This document shows, in pieces, positions 36,209 to 44,683 of a stretch of 64,000 nucleotides of DNA. Origin of the DNA: an uncultured Gammaproteobacteria bacterium. Its GTDB lineage: Bacteria; Pseudomonadota; Gammaproteobacteria; Arenicellales; JAANXG01. The position numbers and the translations under genes are program-made. Within the stretch, counting starts at the first letter, position 1. Each line of letters starts with the position of its first letter. The stretch covers positions 33,449 to 97,448 of the forward strand of contig CAMYJT010000007.1 in NCBI GenBank assembly GCA_947258785.1. Direction: 5' to 3'. The notes beneath the pieces are model-generated. The model was given only the letters and a program-made list of their open reading frames with translations. It was not told where the DNA came from and made no database searches.

Positions 36209-36253
36209 GGCGGAAAACCGCCCAATAGGGATTACAACCGGCGGAAAATCGCC
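36209..36253. promoter_or_regulatory. Two palindromic operators, probable DctD enhancer sites
   Basis: GGCGGAAAACCGCC (36209-36222) is a perfect 5-bp palindrome around AAAA. GGCGGAAAATCGCC (36240-36253) repeats it with one change. Their starts are 31 bp apart, about three helical turns, so two dimers would bind the same DNA face. They lie roughly 105-150 bp upstream of the -24 element of the dctP promoter, the normal distance for enhancers of sigma-54 activators. They are also upstream of dctD, so autoregulation is possible. Confidence 0.65.
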
Positions 36254-36404
36254 CATAATCGACCGGCGTGTCGGGGCGAAAGGCGCACGGCGCGGGCGAC
36301 CCGTTGGTCCAGGCTGGCAGGGATTTTGCTACGCAAGTCCGGCATGGCGGCGCGTTCTCGCAGGCGGGTCGGTGGGACAACTTAGCAGAGAGCAGGAAGG
36401 CGGC

Positions 36405-37787
36405 ATGACTGAGGCACGAACGGGTGCGTCCGAACCCCGTCGAGGCAGTGTCATCCTGGTGGATGATGAAATGCACATACGCCGAGCCGGGCAACAGGCC
36501 CTTAATCTCGCGGGTTATGATGTCCACTGTTTCGAATCTGCGGAGTCGGCGGCGCGGCTGCTGGCCACCGACTGGCCGGGTGTGCTGATCACGGACGTGA
36601 AACTGCCCGGAATGAGTGGATTGGAGCTCATGCATCGCAGTTTGGACATCGACCCCGATCTGCCGGTGGTGTTGATTACCGGACACGGCGATATATCAAT
36701 GGCGGTGCAAGCGATACGCGATGGCGCTTACGATTTCATCGAGAAACCCTTCGGCGCAGAACGGCTGGTGGAAGTCGCCAAGCGATCCATAGAAAAACGC
36801 CTGCTGGTTCTCGAAAACCGTGCTCTGCGAAACGAACTGCGTGACCAGATCAGTCGGTTCGACATCATCGGCCAGTCGGCGGAGATAGAACTAGTCAGGC
36901 AGCAGATCGCGAAGGTGGCGGAGGTTGATGCGGATGTGCTGATATACGGCGAAACCGGGACCGGTAAGGAACTGGTTGCGCGCACACTGCACAGACAAAG
37001 CCGGCGCAGTCACAAGCCCTTTGTTGCCGTGAACTGTGGCGCGATCCCGGACACCATCATCGAAAACGAGCTGTTTGGCCATGAACCCGGCGCCTTCACC
37101 GGCGCGAACACCCGCCAGATCGGTAAATTCGAGCATGCCCACGGCGGTACGCTGCTCCTCGACGAGATCGAGAGTATGCCGCTTCCGCTCGGAGTCAAGC
37201 TGCTCAGAGTTCTGCAGGAGCGATCGATCGAGCGCCTGGGCTCCACAAAACTTATTCCGATCGACGTGCGTATCGTTGCGGCCACCAAGACTGACTTGAG
37301 GCATGCCAGCAGTCAGGGTGCGTTCAGGGAGGACCTGTATTACCGCTTGGCGGTCATTCAACTCAACCTGCCGCCGTTGCGTGAGCGGCGCGAAGACGTG
37401 CCGATGTTGTTTCAGCACTTTATGGACAACGCTGCACGCCGTTACGAGAGCCCGATGCCGGTTGTCCAACCCGATGTCATCGCCGAGCTGATGGCCCACG
37501 ATTGGCCGGGCAACGTCCGCGAGCTGCAGAACACCGCGGACCGGTACGTGCTCGGTTGTTTCAATGATCAGAGCGGGCCGATTCGGCTGACCGGAAGGCT
37601 GGGCTCCGGTGACCCGCCCACGCTCACGGAACTGGTCTCCTGCTACGAGCGGCGGATCATTGAACAACAATTGATGCAGCACAAAGGCGACGCGCGGGCG
37701 ACCTACACGGCGCTCGGCCTGCCGCGCAAGACCTTTGAAGACAAGCTGCGCAAATTCGGGCTGAACCGCCGGGATTACCGGTCGTGA
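36405..37787 (+). CDS. dctD: C4-dicarboxylate response regulator DctD (sigma-54 activator)
   Basis: A 460-residue NtrC-class regulator. ATG 36405 follows AGGAAGG. The receiver domain has the phospho-acceptor D64 (LITDVKLPGM) and the FIEKPF Lys. The AAA+ domain has Walker A GETGTGKE (182-189), GAFTGA (229-234) for contact with sigma-54, GGTLLLDEIESMPL (Walker B) and FREDLYYRL. A Fis-type helix-turn-helix ends the protein (GDARATYTALGLPRKTFEDKLRKFG). It is divergent from the TRAP operon, with a sigma-54 promoter and paired palindromes between them. It is followed by its cognate kinase. Confidence 0.95.
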   Translation: MTEARTGASEPRRGSVILVDDEMHIRRAGQQALNLAGYDVHCFESAESAARLLATDWPGVLITDVKLPGMSGLELMHRSLDIDPDLPVVLITGHGDISMAVQAIRDGAYDFIEKPFGAERLVEVAKRSIEKRLLVLENRALRNELRDQISRFDIIGQSAEIELVRQQIAKVAEVDADVLIYGETGTGKELVARTLHRQSRRSHKPFVAVNCGAIPDTIIENELFGHEPGAFTGANTRQIGKFEHAHGGTLLLDEIESMPLPLGVKLLRVLQERSIERLGSTKLIPIDVRIVAATKTDLRHASSQGAFREDLYYRLAVIQLNLPPLRERREDVPMLFQHFMDNAARRYESPMPVVQPDVIAELMAHDWPGNVRELQNTADRYVLGCFNDQSGPIRLTGRLGSGDPPTLTELVSCYERRIIEQQLMQHKGDARATYTALGLPRKTFEDKLRKFGLNRRDYRS

Positions 37788-37820
37788 AAGGCCTCGGTCA
37801 CCGATGGCGCCGTGTTCTCC

Positions 37821-37836
37821 ACGCGCGGCGCGTTTT
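37821..37836 (+). terminator. Weak hairpin with T-run between dctD and dctB
   Basis: ACGCG (37821-37825) pairs with CGCGT (37829-37833) around CGG, with the T-run at 37833-37836. It lies 34 bases after the dctD stop. The short stem may terminate only part of the transcripts and so set the DctD to DctB ratio. The rest of the 216-base gap to dctB shows nothing clear. Confidence 0.3.
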
Positions 37837-38003
37837 CTCGGTGCCAATAACGGTATAGACTGCTTGACGGGTCTCCCGGTCTCGAGATCTGGAATCCGGG
37901 ACGACGCCGGCAGTTCGCGGCGTGGCGGTGTCGTCAGTCTATGGACGGCGGTGCAGTGGCCGGATAACCGTGACCTGATCCGAGTTACGCGATTGAGCCC
38001 ACG

Positions 38004-39878
38004 GTGAAGGTTTCCAGACAACAAATACTGTACGCAACGATTTTCCTGGCGGCGCTGTCGGTGGTCGTGTGGCTGACGGCGACGCTCACCCGTGAGACTG
38101 CCGTCGAAGAGCTGCGGCGCACAGGTGCCGGAAGATTGAAGCTCTTCGTGTCCAATCTCACCAGCGAACTCGAGAAGTACGAGTTTCTCCCGCAGATTCT
38201 TGCTAAGGACGAAAGGATCATTCGGCTGCTCATACAGCCCGGGGACCGCGCCCATGTCACGCTGGTAAACCGTTATCTGGAACAAGCCAATACGATATCC
38301 GGGGCATCAGACATCTATGTAATCGACCAGGACGGATTGACGCTGGTCGCCAGCAACTGGAATTCACCGAAACCCTTCGTGGGCAAGAACTTCGGATTCC
38401 GGCCTTACTTTCAGGCCGCGATACGCGGCGAAACCGGAAGGTATCCCGCCCTGGGCATGACGTCCAATAGACGCGGCTACTATTACGCGTCCCCGGTCGA
38501 GGCGAACGGCAGGATCCTCGGCGTCGCGGTGGTGAAAGTGAGCCCGGAAGCGGTCGAGGCGGCGTGGGCGGGCGCGCCCGAAAAGGTGATCGTGACGGAC
38601 TACAATGGAGTGATTTTTATCACCAACGAACCCGCGTGGCGATTCAAAACGCTGCGCCCGCTCCCGGCGGCGGTGGTGGATGAGATTAAGCTGAGCCGCC
38701 AGTATGCGGACTCGGTCCTCGCGCCGCTGCCGGTGGTCGAGGAACGGCCCTACGATCACGGCGGGAGCTTCTTAACGATCCAGGAGTCAAGCGCGGTTAG
38801 GTATCTGATTCAGAGTCAAGAGATGCCCACTCACCAATGGCGTGTGCATCTGCTCTCCGACACCCGGAAGGTAGACGTGCAGATCGCGTATTTCTCGGGT
38901 TATGCCGCGGTTTCAGTGATTACCATCTTTCTCATCCTGATGTATCTCTTGCAGCGGCGGCGCAACCTGATTCAGCGTCTGCAACACCAAACGCAGATTG
39001 AGGAGACCCTGTTGCACGCCCACCGTGACCTCGAAGTCCAAGTCAGGCAAAGAACCGAGGAACTGACCGAGGCCAACCGCCAGTTGGATCACAAGGTCAG
39101 GGAACAACAGCGCACCGCAGAGGATTTGCGTAATACTCAGGAGGAGCTACTGCAGTCGGCGAAACTGGCGGCCCTGGGACAAATGTCGGCCGGCATCACC
39201 CACGAATTGAATCAACCCCTCACCGCCATCCAGACCTATCTCGGCATCGCACAGCAGCTGCTGGAGCACCGACAGTATGATGAACTCAATGGGAATTTAT
39301 CCGACATCTTGTCGTTGACCGATCGCATGGCGCGGTTTACCGGTCAATTGAAGACTTTTTCGAGAAAATCGACGACCAGCATCTCCGAGTTACCGTTAAA
39401 GCAGACCATCGAAGATGCACTGGTGTTAATTACCCACACGCACAAACAAGCGGTAAAGATTCTTAAATCATTTCCAGACTACGATGTTCTGGTCCTCGCC
39501 GACGCGTTGAGGCTGGAGCAGGTTTTCGTGAACCTGTTCAAAAACGCCATGGAAGCGATGAGGGATTGTAAAGACGCCAAGCTTTACGTGTCGATCGAGC
39601 CCGACGGCGGCTCGATTAGGGTTCAGGTCCGGGATACCGGTCCGGGGGTGCCGGCGGAGGACTTGAGCAGACTGTTCGAACCCTTTTTCACCGACAAGGA
39701 AGCCGGTATTGGACTTGGGTTGGGACTGTCGATCTCTCAGGACATCGTGAACAGTTTCGGTGGCACCATTAAGGTGACCAATCACCCGGCCGGCGGTGCC
39801 GAGTTCACGGTAACGCTCCAGGCGGCGGAATCCGGCGAATTCCGCGCGTCGAACACCACACCTGCAGGTAGATCGTGA
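38004..39878 (+). CDS. dctB: C4-dicarboxylate sensor histidine kinase DctB
   Basis: A 624-residue membrane sensor kinase starting at GTG 38004. Transmembrane helices lie at residues 8-28 and about 294-317. Between them is a periplasmic double-Cache/PAS sensor (DIYVIDQDGLTLVASNWN, KNFGFRPYFQAAIRGE, RGYYYASPV), the part that binds C4-dicarboxylates in DctB. A coiled coil (about 335-385) leads to the HisKA box with the phosphorylated His at residue 400 (SAGITHELNQPL). The HATPase lobe has NLFKNAMEAM, VRDTGPGVP and GLGLGLSIS. It follows dctD, the reverse of the usual dctB-dctD order. The two control the divergent TRAP operon. Confidence 0.94.
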   Translation: MKVSRQQILYATIFLAALSVVVWLTATLTRETAVEELRRTGAGRLKLFVSNLTSELEKYEFLPQILAKDERIIRLLIQPGDRAHVTLVNRYLEQANTISGASDIYVIDQDGLTLVASNWNSPKPFVGKNFGFRPYFQAAIRGETGRYPALGMTSNRRGYYYASPVEANGRILGVAVVKVSPEAVEAAWAGAPEKVIVTDYNGVIFITNEPAWRFKTLRPLPAAVVDEIKLSRQYADSVLAPLPVVEERPYDHGGSFLTIQESSAVRYLIQSQEMPTHQWRVHLLSDTRKVDVQIAYFSGYAAVSVITIFLILMYLLQRRRNLIQRLQHQTQIEETLLHAHRDLEVQVRQRTEELTEANRQLDHKVREQQRTAEDLRNTQEELLQSAKLAALGQMSAGITHELNQPLTAIQTYLGIAQQLLEHRQYDELNGNLSDILSLTDRMARFTGQLKTFSRKSTTSISELPLKQTIEDALVLITHTHKQAVKILKSFPDYDVLVLADALRLEQVFVNLFKNAMEAMRDCKDAKLYVSIEPDGGSIRVQVRDTGPGVPAEDLSRLFEPFFTDKEAGIGLGLGLSISQDIVNSFGGTIKVTNHPAGGAEFTVTLQAAESGEFRASNTTPAGRS

Positions 39879-39977
39879 AGGCTTGGCGACTCGACGCGGC
39901 TGGCCGGTGCCTCCCGCACTCGCATTACTGGTGCAGGCCGGCCGATGATCCACGCCGCCGTCGTGTGAGTTAGACAG

Positions 39978-40718
39978 ATGTTGAGCGTGACCGCCATTGA
40001 CACAAAGCTCCAGCCCGTGGGGATGCTGTCGTTTGGCGCCTTTCACCCCGTGGTGGCCGACGGCGTGCCGTCCAACTCCGACGGCGGCGCGGGAACGGTG
40101 GTGCTGGTCGGCAATGCCGGTCCGTCGATGTGGGCGGCCTTTCAATACGCCCGGTCCGCTGCACAACGGCCCCATCCCTTGAACGGTTGGACCCGCGAGG
40201 TGCTGTCGGCAATCGCATCCGAACTCAACGCCGAGGTGGTGTTTCCGTTCGGCGGCCCGCCCCATTATCCGTTTCAGCGCTGGGCGCTTAAGGCCCGGGC
40301 CGCGACCACCTCGCCGATCGGTTTGCTGATCCATGACGAATACGGGCTGTGGCACGCTTATCGGGGGGCGTTCGTCTTCGGGGCCCGGATGATCCTGCCG
40401 CCGGTCCCGCCGGGCCCCGGCCCGTGCGCGACGTGTGAGGACAAGCCTTGTCTATCGTCCTGCCCGGTACATGCACTCGACCCGGGGAAATTGGATTTGG
40501 CGGTGTGCCTGGGGCATCTCCGTCACCAGCGCGGGGCGGACTGCCTGCAGCTTGGGTGCTACGCCCGGCGGGCCTGTCCGGTCGGCCGTTTGTATCAGTA
40601 CGATGAGGAACAAGCGCACTTTCATATGGAGGCTTTTGTCTGCAGCGCCGGCGCCGTTGACGCCGCTGATCACGAGAAATCCGAACCCGATTCGAACTGT
40701 CACCGGCAGACATGGTAG
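39978..40718 (+). CDS. Ferredoxin-like 4Fe-4S protein (QueG-related C-terminal domain)
   Basis: A 246-residue soluble protein. Cysteine motifs CATCEDKPCLSSCPVHAL and, later, CLQLGCYARRACPVG (about residues 155-215) fit one or two 4Fe-4S clusters. The N-terminal half (VVLVGNAGPSMWAAF, FPFGGPPHYPFQRWA, SPIGLLIHDEYGLWHAYRGAF) resembles epoxyqueuosine-reductase-like ferredoxins seen in many proteobacteria as stand-alone genes of unknown role. It is 99 bases after dctB on the same strand, possibly in the same transcript. Electron donor or partner cannot be told. Confidence 0.75.
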   Translation: MLSVTAIDTKLQPVGMLSFGAFHPVVADGVPSNSDGGAGTVVLVGNAGPSMWAAFQYARSAAQRPHPLNGWTREVLSAIASELNAEVVFPFGGPPHYPFQRWALKARAATTSPIGLLIHDEYGLWHAYRGAFVFGARMILPPVPPGPGPCATCEDKPCLSSCPVHALDPGKLDLAVCLGHLRHQRGADCLQLGCYARRACPVGRLYQYDEEQAHFHMEAFVCSAGAVDAADHEKSEPDSNCHRQTW

Positions 40719-41044
40719 AATAGATGCCAGAAGCAGCCAACGGGTCGTTGTGGGTAGTAAAGTTCTGTTTACTAAAAGCCGTGAGTCTTGCCAATGGGCG
40801 CCCGGAACGCCCGCCGTGACAGTCGATTTTTTGGTTCCTTTCGAGATGTGTTTACGTTGCCACGAGTATTCCTGTCGCCGGCTGTACACCCCAGCACCAT
40901 TGATTCCAAAACATGGATACGAGTGAGCACCATGGGATATTCGATACTGTACAAATCTGATCATGAAACAAAGTTCCACCACGGTTTCCCGCACTACCGC
41001 ATGGCATGGTGCTGCGGCGCGGGCATCAGGGCGGTATAGCAACG
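40719..41044. other. 326-bp intergenic region, no gene recognised
   Basis: It contains a GGGCG/CGCCC hairpin near 40797 and a short T-run near 40829, but the two are not arranged as a standard terminator. Small open frames here have no recognisable product. A promoter for the gene at 41045 is presumably inside. Confidence 0.4.
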
Positions 41045-41305
41045 ATGTCTGTTAAAAATAAGGCGCAGGCGGAGATGTTGCCGCCGTACCGGGTCTCCTC
41101 GGTCGAGAAGATCGAGGTCCCAACCGACGGCTCCGGCGACCGCTGGTGTCACTATATTCTGGAGAACGGCTTGTCCACCATCAGCGGACGTCGCACCGGC
41201 ACCGTCAAGCAGGTCACCAAATATGCGATTGACTTTGCGAAGGAATTGAACGGCAGGCGCAAGTCCGCTTCTTACTACTCAATGTCATCGCGCCGGAAAA
41301 AGTAA
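41045..41305 (+). CDS. Conserved hypothetical small protein
   Basis: An 86-residue basic protein starting at ATG 41045. The middle part WCHYILENGLSTISGRRTGTVKQVTKYAIDFAKELNGR looks like a compact alpha/beta domain. Similar short proteins with the pattern ENG-x-S-x-I-x-G-x-R-x-GT-x-x-QV occur in gammaproteobacteria, from memory, without known function. It has a Ser/Lys/Arg-rich tail. It faces the polysaccharide genes tail to tail with a 43-base gap. Confidence 0.65.
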   Translation: MSVKNKAQAEMLPPYRVSSVEKIEVPTDGSGDRWCHYILENGLSTISGRRTGTVKQVTKYAIDFAKELNGRRKSASYYSMSSRRKK

Positions 41306-41348
41306 CGGCCGCGTCCCGGCCGGGACCGTCTCGGCCCAGCACCACGCA

Positions 41349-43679
41349 TCAAGTGCGTTTCGTTTTACCCTTCAACAGTCTGAGCAGGGCGCCCCGGTGC
41401 CGCGTTGTGATGGATTCGCCCCGGTGCCCGGCGAGCCGCTGGTCCAGGGCGGCCAGTTCGGCTTGCCGTTGGCGGATCTGCTCGGCCAGTATGCTGTCCA
41501 CGCGTTCGAAGACGCGGCGTATCTGCAGACACTGTTCGGTCACCGGCCAACTTGCCTCGAACTCGACGCTCAGCGCCGCATCACCGCGGGTCTCCGGCGC
41601 CGGTAGCGGTATGTGAATTTGGGGATCTGCCGAGCTGATCGTGAATATCAACTGCCCACCGGCCTCGATGGGGATGAGCCCATGAACCCGACACCCGGTG
41701 GCGATCTGATCACCGGTCCAGCTGGCCAGAGTGGTCTCCCCGTCGTCTTCGCTGGCAAGGACCGCGAGTCGACGAATGTTGATCAGTGCGTCGACCGGCG
41801 CCAATCGGTGATCGGCGGGATCGATGCGCAGCCAGGCCGCGTCGGTGACGGATGCCGGGAGGGGGATGCGCAGCCGTTGCGGTGTGGCGGACAGCGCCCA
41901 CGTCACCTGGACGGATCGTTCCTCGGAGTATGCATCGTCTTGGTCCGCCCAGTACACCTGTACAACGCTGGACGGAGGCGCCCGCAACGCCTGCCCGAGC
42001 AGTGCTGTGTCAAGGAGTTCCGCGACGGGTCGGCGCGCCAGCTCGAGCAGAATCGTCTGTTGAAAGCGATCCTCCAATTCGACGTAGTCGTTCAGCGGCG
42101 CAGCAAGGTCGAGGCCGGCGAGTGAGAAGCCCAGAGCGACGAAATCGGCCACTTTCCGCAGGCCATGGGCAACGGCGAGTTCGTGTACGGCGCTACGCTG
42201 TACATAGGCGAAGTACATGAGCGCGCGGAACAGCACGTACTCGGGGGGTACACCGCTGCGGATGTGCCACTCCCGATCGATCAACTGACAGTGCCCGTCT
42301 CGGTCTACCACCACGTTGCGGGGCACGGCATCGATCAGGACCGGCGCTGAGGCTGGATCCTTGGCCAGACCACGCAGATAGTCGAGATATTTCAGGGTCA
42401 GGCTCTTCAGCACCGGCGTCCCGCCGTTGGATGCCAGAGCCCTTTGCCAGACGTCCTCCAGCAGATGTCCCGGCACATAGCGCACGGCCTCCAGGGCGTG
42501 CCGGACCAGTCCAGAGTCCTGGTCCGGCAGAGCGTGGACAAGCCGCTTGCAGACCGTGTCCCCGCCGCGCTGTTTCTCAGTCAGGGTGCGGAATGCATGC
42601 CTGCGGTTCGGGTTGTGGTAATGGACAAAGTCGAACTGAAGCACGCCGCCAACCGCGCGCGCGTCTCGCCCAATCACCATGCCGAAGGAGTTGGAAGTGG
42701 TGCTCAGCGTACCGGTCTGCGCGGCAGCGTTCCAATATAGGTACTCGTTCAGCGGCGGAGTCCACGGCCGCACATAGTCCCGCGACGCCACCCGTGCCAG
42801 ATGGGCATAACAATAGGGGTTGTTCGTTACATAGGCCTCACCCAACAGCAGCTCGGGCAGCTTGTAGTCGGGAAATGGAAAATAAAACTCGGCGTGTAAA
42901 TCCCCAGCATCGTCAATGATTGTGCGCCACTCCCTCAGGTCATAGGTGCGGATATCGCGCTTGCGGCGGTGGCGCTCGATGTCGGTGTTTGGATAGCCGT
43001 AGACCCCGACATAAGGCAGATGATAGTGGTCTTCGGTGGCGCCAAACAGGTATTTGAACCCCAGCCGGTTTTCAATGGCCACCACGACGACGCCGGTGGA
43101 AGCGAGGCAGTCGCGCGCGGTCCGGAGCATGGCAATGACGTCTTCCCGGGGTGTGCGCGGCTGCGGCGAGTAGGTCGACGCGTACTCCATCACGCCGATA
43201 TACAGCACCAGATCGTACGCCGATGTCGGTAGCTCGAGGCTGTAATAGTTAGCGTTCATGACATTGACATTGGACAAATCACGGCAACGGGCACGAGCGA
43301 TCTCGGCGCGCCGTGGGCTGCCCTCAATGGCGTCGACTTGGAGGCCCTGTTCGCCCAGATACCGGGTGATGGCCCCACATCCGCAGCCCACTTCGAGCAC
43401 CCGGTGGACCCCGCTCAAATTCAGGGCACGTATGATGTTGGCGCGCTTCGGGGAGAGGTGATATTCCAGCCCCCAGTTGTCCCAGTCGCGGTCCAGTTCC
43501 CGCGAGTCGGTCGAAGGATCCCGCAGACGTTCCACGGCCTCGCGAACGGCGTTTTCGGAGGCGTCCCCATCGCTGTAAGTGCACGTGACCCCGTCGCTCG
43601 TCGCCGCCGACACCGTTGTCCAGACACCCGACACCTGACGCACGAACCGGTTACAGTCGAACAGGGGGCCTGCGCTCAC
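41349..43679 (-). CDS. WbdD-like methyltransferase/kinase/coiled-coil protein
   Basis: A 776-residue multidomain protein starting with GTG 43679, which shares GTGA with the upstream glycosyltransferase stop. Residues about 65-240 are a class I SAM methyltransferase (VLEVGCGCGAITRYLG, 94-109). Residues about 330-560 look like a kinase-fold domain; VLIDAVPRNVVVDRDGHCQLIDREW resembles the catalytic loop and metal Asp of APH-like enzymes. A beta-rich stretch (about 590-710) and a coiled coil (about 720-755, VFERVDSILAEQIRQRQAELAALDQRL) end it. The order methyltransferase, kinase, coiled coil is that of E. coli WbdD, which caps O-polysaccharide chains and sets their length. Kinase activity is inferred only. 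Confidence 0.75.
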   Translation of the reverse strand: MSAGPLFDCNRFVRQVSGVWTTVSAATSDGVTCTYSDGDASENAVREAVERLRDPSTDSRELDRDWDNWGLEYHLSPKRANIIRALNLSGVHRVLEVGCGCGAITRYLGEQGLQVDAIEGSPRRAEIARARCRDLSNVNVMNANYYSLELPTSAYDLVLYIGVMEYASTYSPQPRTPREDVIAMLRTARDCLASTGVVVVAIENRLGFKYLFGATEDHYHLPYVGVYGYPNTDIERHRRKRDIRTYDLREWRTIIDDAGDLHAEFYFPFPDYKLPELLLGEAYVTNNPYCYAHLARVASRDYVRPWTPPLNEYLYWNAAAQTGTLSTTSNSFGMVIGRDARAVGGVLQFDFVHYHNPNRRHAFRTLTEKQRGGDTVCKRLVHALPDQDSGLVRHALEAVRYVPGHLLEDVWQRALASNGGTPVLKSLTLKYLDYLRGLAKDPASAPVLIDAVPRNVVVDRDGHCQLIDREWHIRSGVPPEYVLFRALMYFAYVQRSAVHELAVAHGLRKVADFVALGFSLAGLDLAAPLNDYVELEDRFQQTILLELARRPVAELLDTALLGQALRAPPSSVVQVYWADQDDAYSEERSVQVTWALSATPQRLRIPLPASVTDAAWLRIDPADHRLAPVDALINIRRLAVLASEDDGETTLASWTGDQIATGCRVHGLIPIEAGGQLIFTISSADPQIHIPLPAPETRGDAALSVEFEASWPVTEQCLQIRRVFERVDSILAEQIRQRQAELAALDQRLAGHRGESITTRHRGALLRLLKGKTKRT

Positions 43680-44683
43680 GGTGTCCGTCTGCCGGCGTGT
43701 TTGAGGCGTAGTCGGATCAGCGCGCCCAGGGTGATCTCCGGCCAGTCCGGGGCGAACAGGGCGTCGACATCACGATCTGTCGCACGGCGCAGAGCGACAA
43801 CGGTCTTGCGGCGCCGATGCATGGCCGACAGGTGTTTGAAGAAAGCCAGTGTACCCCGCAGATACATGGGTGACCCACTGTGTGCCAGGAAATAGAACAG
43901 CCAACCATAGGCGAGGGCCGGCCCAAAGCGCAACAGCCGGTGCCAGGGCAGATTCTTGTACAGGAGGAACAGGCGGTTACGGGCGGTCAGGAATACATAC
44001 TGGGGCGTCGGCATACCGCTGCCGTGACCGGTGTGGTGTACCACGGCGGTCGGTACGAACCAGCACCGATATCCGGCCATGCGCAGTCGGACGCCCAAAT
44101 CGACGTCTTCCAGATATGTGAAAAACAGCTCATCGAAACTTCCCACTTTCTCAAACACAGAGCGGCGATACAAGGCCGCACCGGCGCACGGGAACGGCAC
44201 TTCTTCGCACTCGGTGAACTCAGCGATGGGCCGGCCGTGACCGCGCTTGAACGCGCAACCCCGCCGAGTCATGAAATCGCCCGCGTCATCGATCAATTCC
44301 GGGTGATGCATTTGCACCATTTTGGACGCCAGGCAAGCGACCTCGGGAGGCGCCTCCCCGATGGTGTTGACGAGCGCCGCCGCCCACCCGGGTTCGGCCT
44401 GGGTGTCGTTGTTCAATAACGCCACGTAAAGGGCCCCGGACCGACCGATTCCGGCATTGCAGGCCGCGGCAAACCCCCGATTCTCGGGAAACCGGACCAG
44501 CCGAACTTCGGGATGATGCTCGGTCAGGTACTCCGCCGATCCATCCGTAGATCCGTTGTCCACCACGGTCACCTCGAAGTCGTCGAGGGTCTGAACGGCC
44601 AGGGCGCCCAAACAGCGCCGCAGCATGCCGAGACCGTTCCAATTTGGAATTACCACCGTGAGTGTACGCGAGTCTTGGATCAT
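43676..44683 (-). CDS. Family 2 glycosyltransferase
   Basis: A 335-residue GT2 enzyme starting at ATG 44683, overlapping the preceding glycosyltransferase stop by four bases. It has LTVVIPNWNGLGMLRRCL, VVDNGSTDGSAEYL, FPENRGFAAACNAGI, ALLNNDTQAEPGW (the metal-binding acidic motif) and DELFFTYLEDVDLGVRLRMAGY (catalytic-base region ED). It resembles rhamnosyltransferase-like enzymes of O-antigen clusters. The hydrophobic C-terminal stretch (FGPALAYGWLFYFLAHSG) suggests membrane association. Acceptor and donor are unknown. Confidence 0.9.
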   Translation of the reverse strand: MIQDSRTLTVVIPNWNGLGMLRRCLGALAVQTLDDFEVTVVDNGSTDGSAEYLTEHHPEVRLVRFPENRGFAAACNAGIGRSGALYVALLNNDTQAEPGWAAALVNTIGEAPPEVACLASKMVQMHHPELIDDAGDFMTRRGCAFKRGHGRPIAEFTECEEVPFPCAGAALYRRSVFEKVGSFDELFFTYLEDVDLGVRLRMAGYRCWFVPTAVVHHTGHGSGMPTPQYVFLTARNRLFLLYKNLPWHRLLRFGPALAYGWLFYFLAHSGSPMYLRGTLAFFKHLSAMHRRRKTVVALRRATDRDVDALFAPDWPEITLGALIRLRLKHAGRRTP

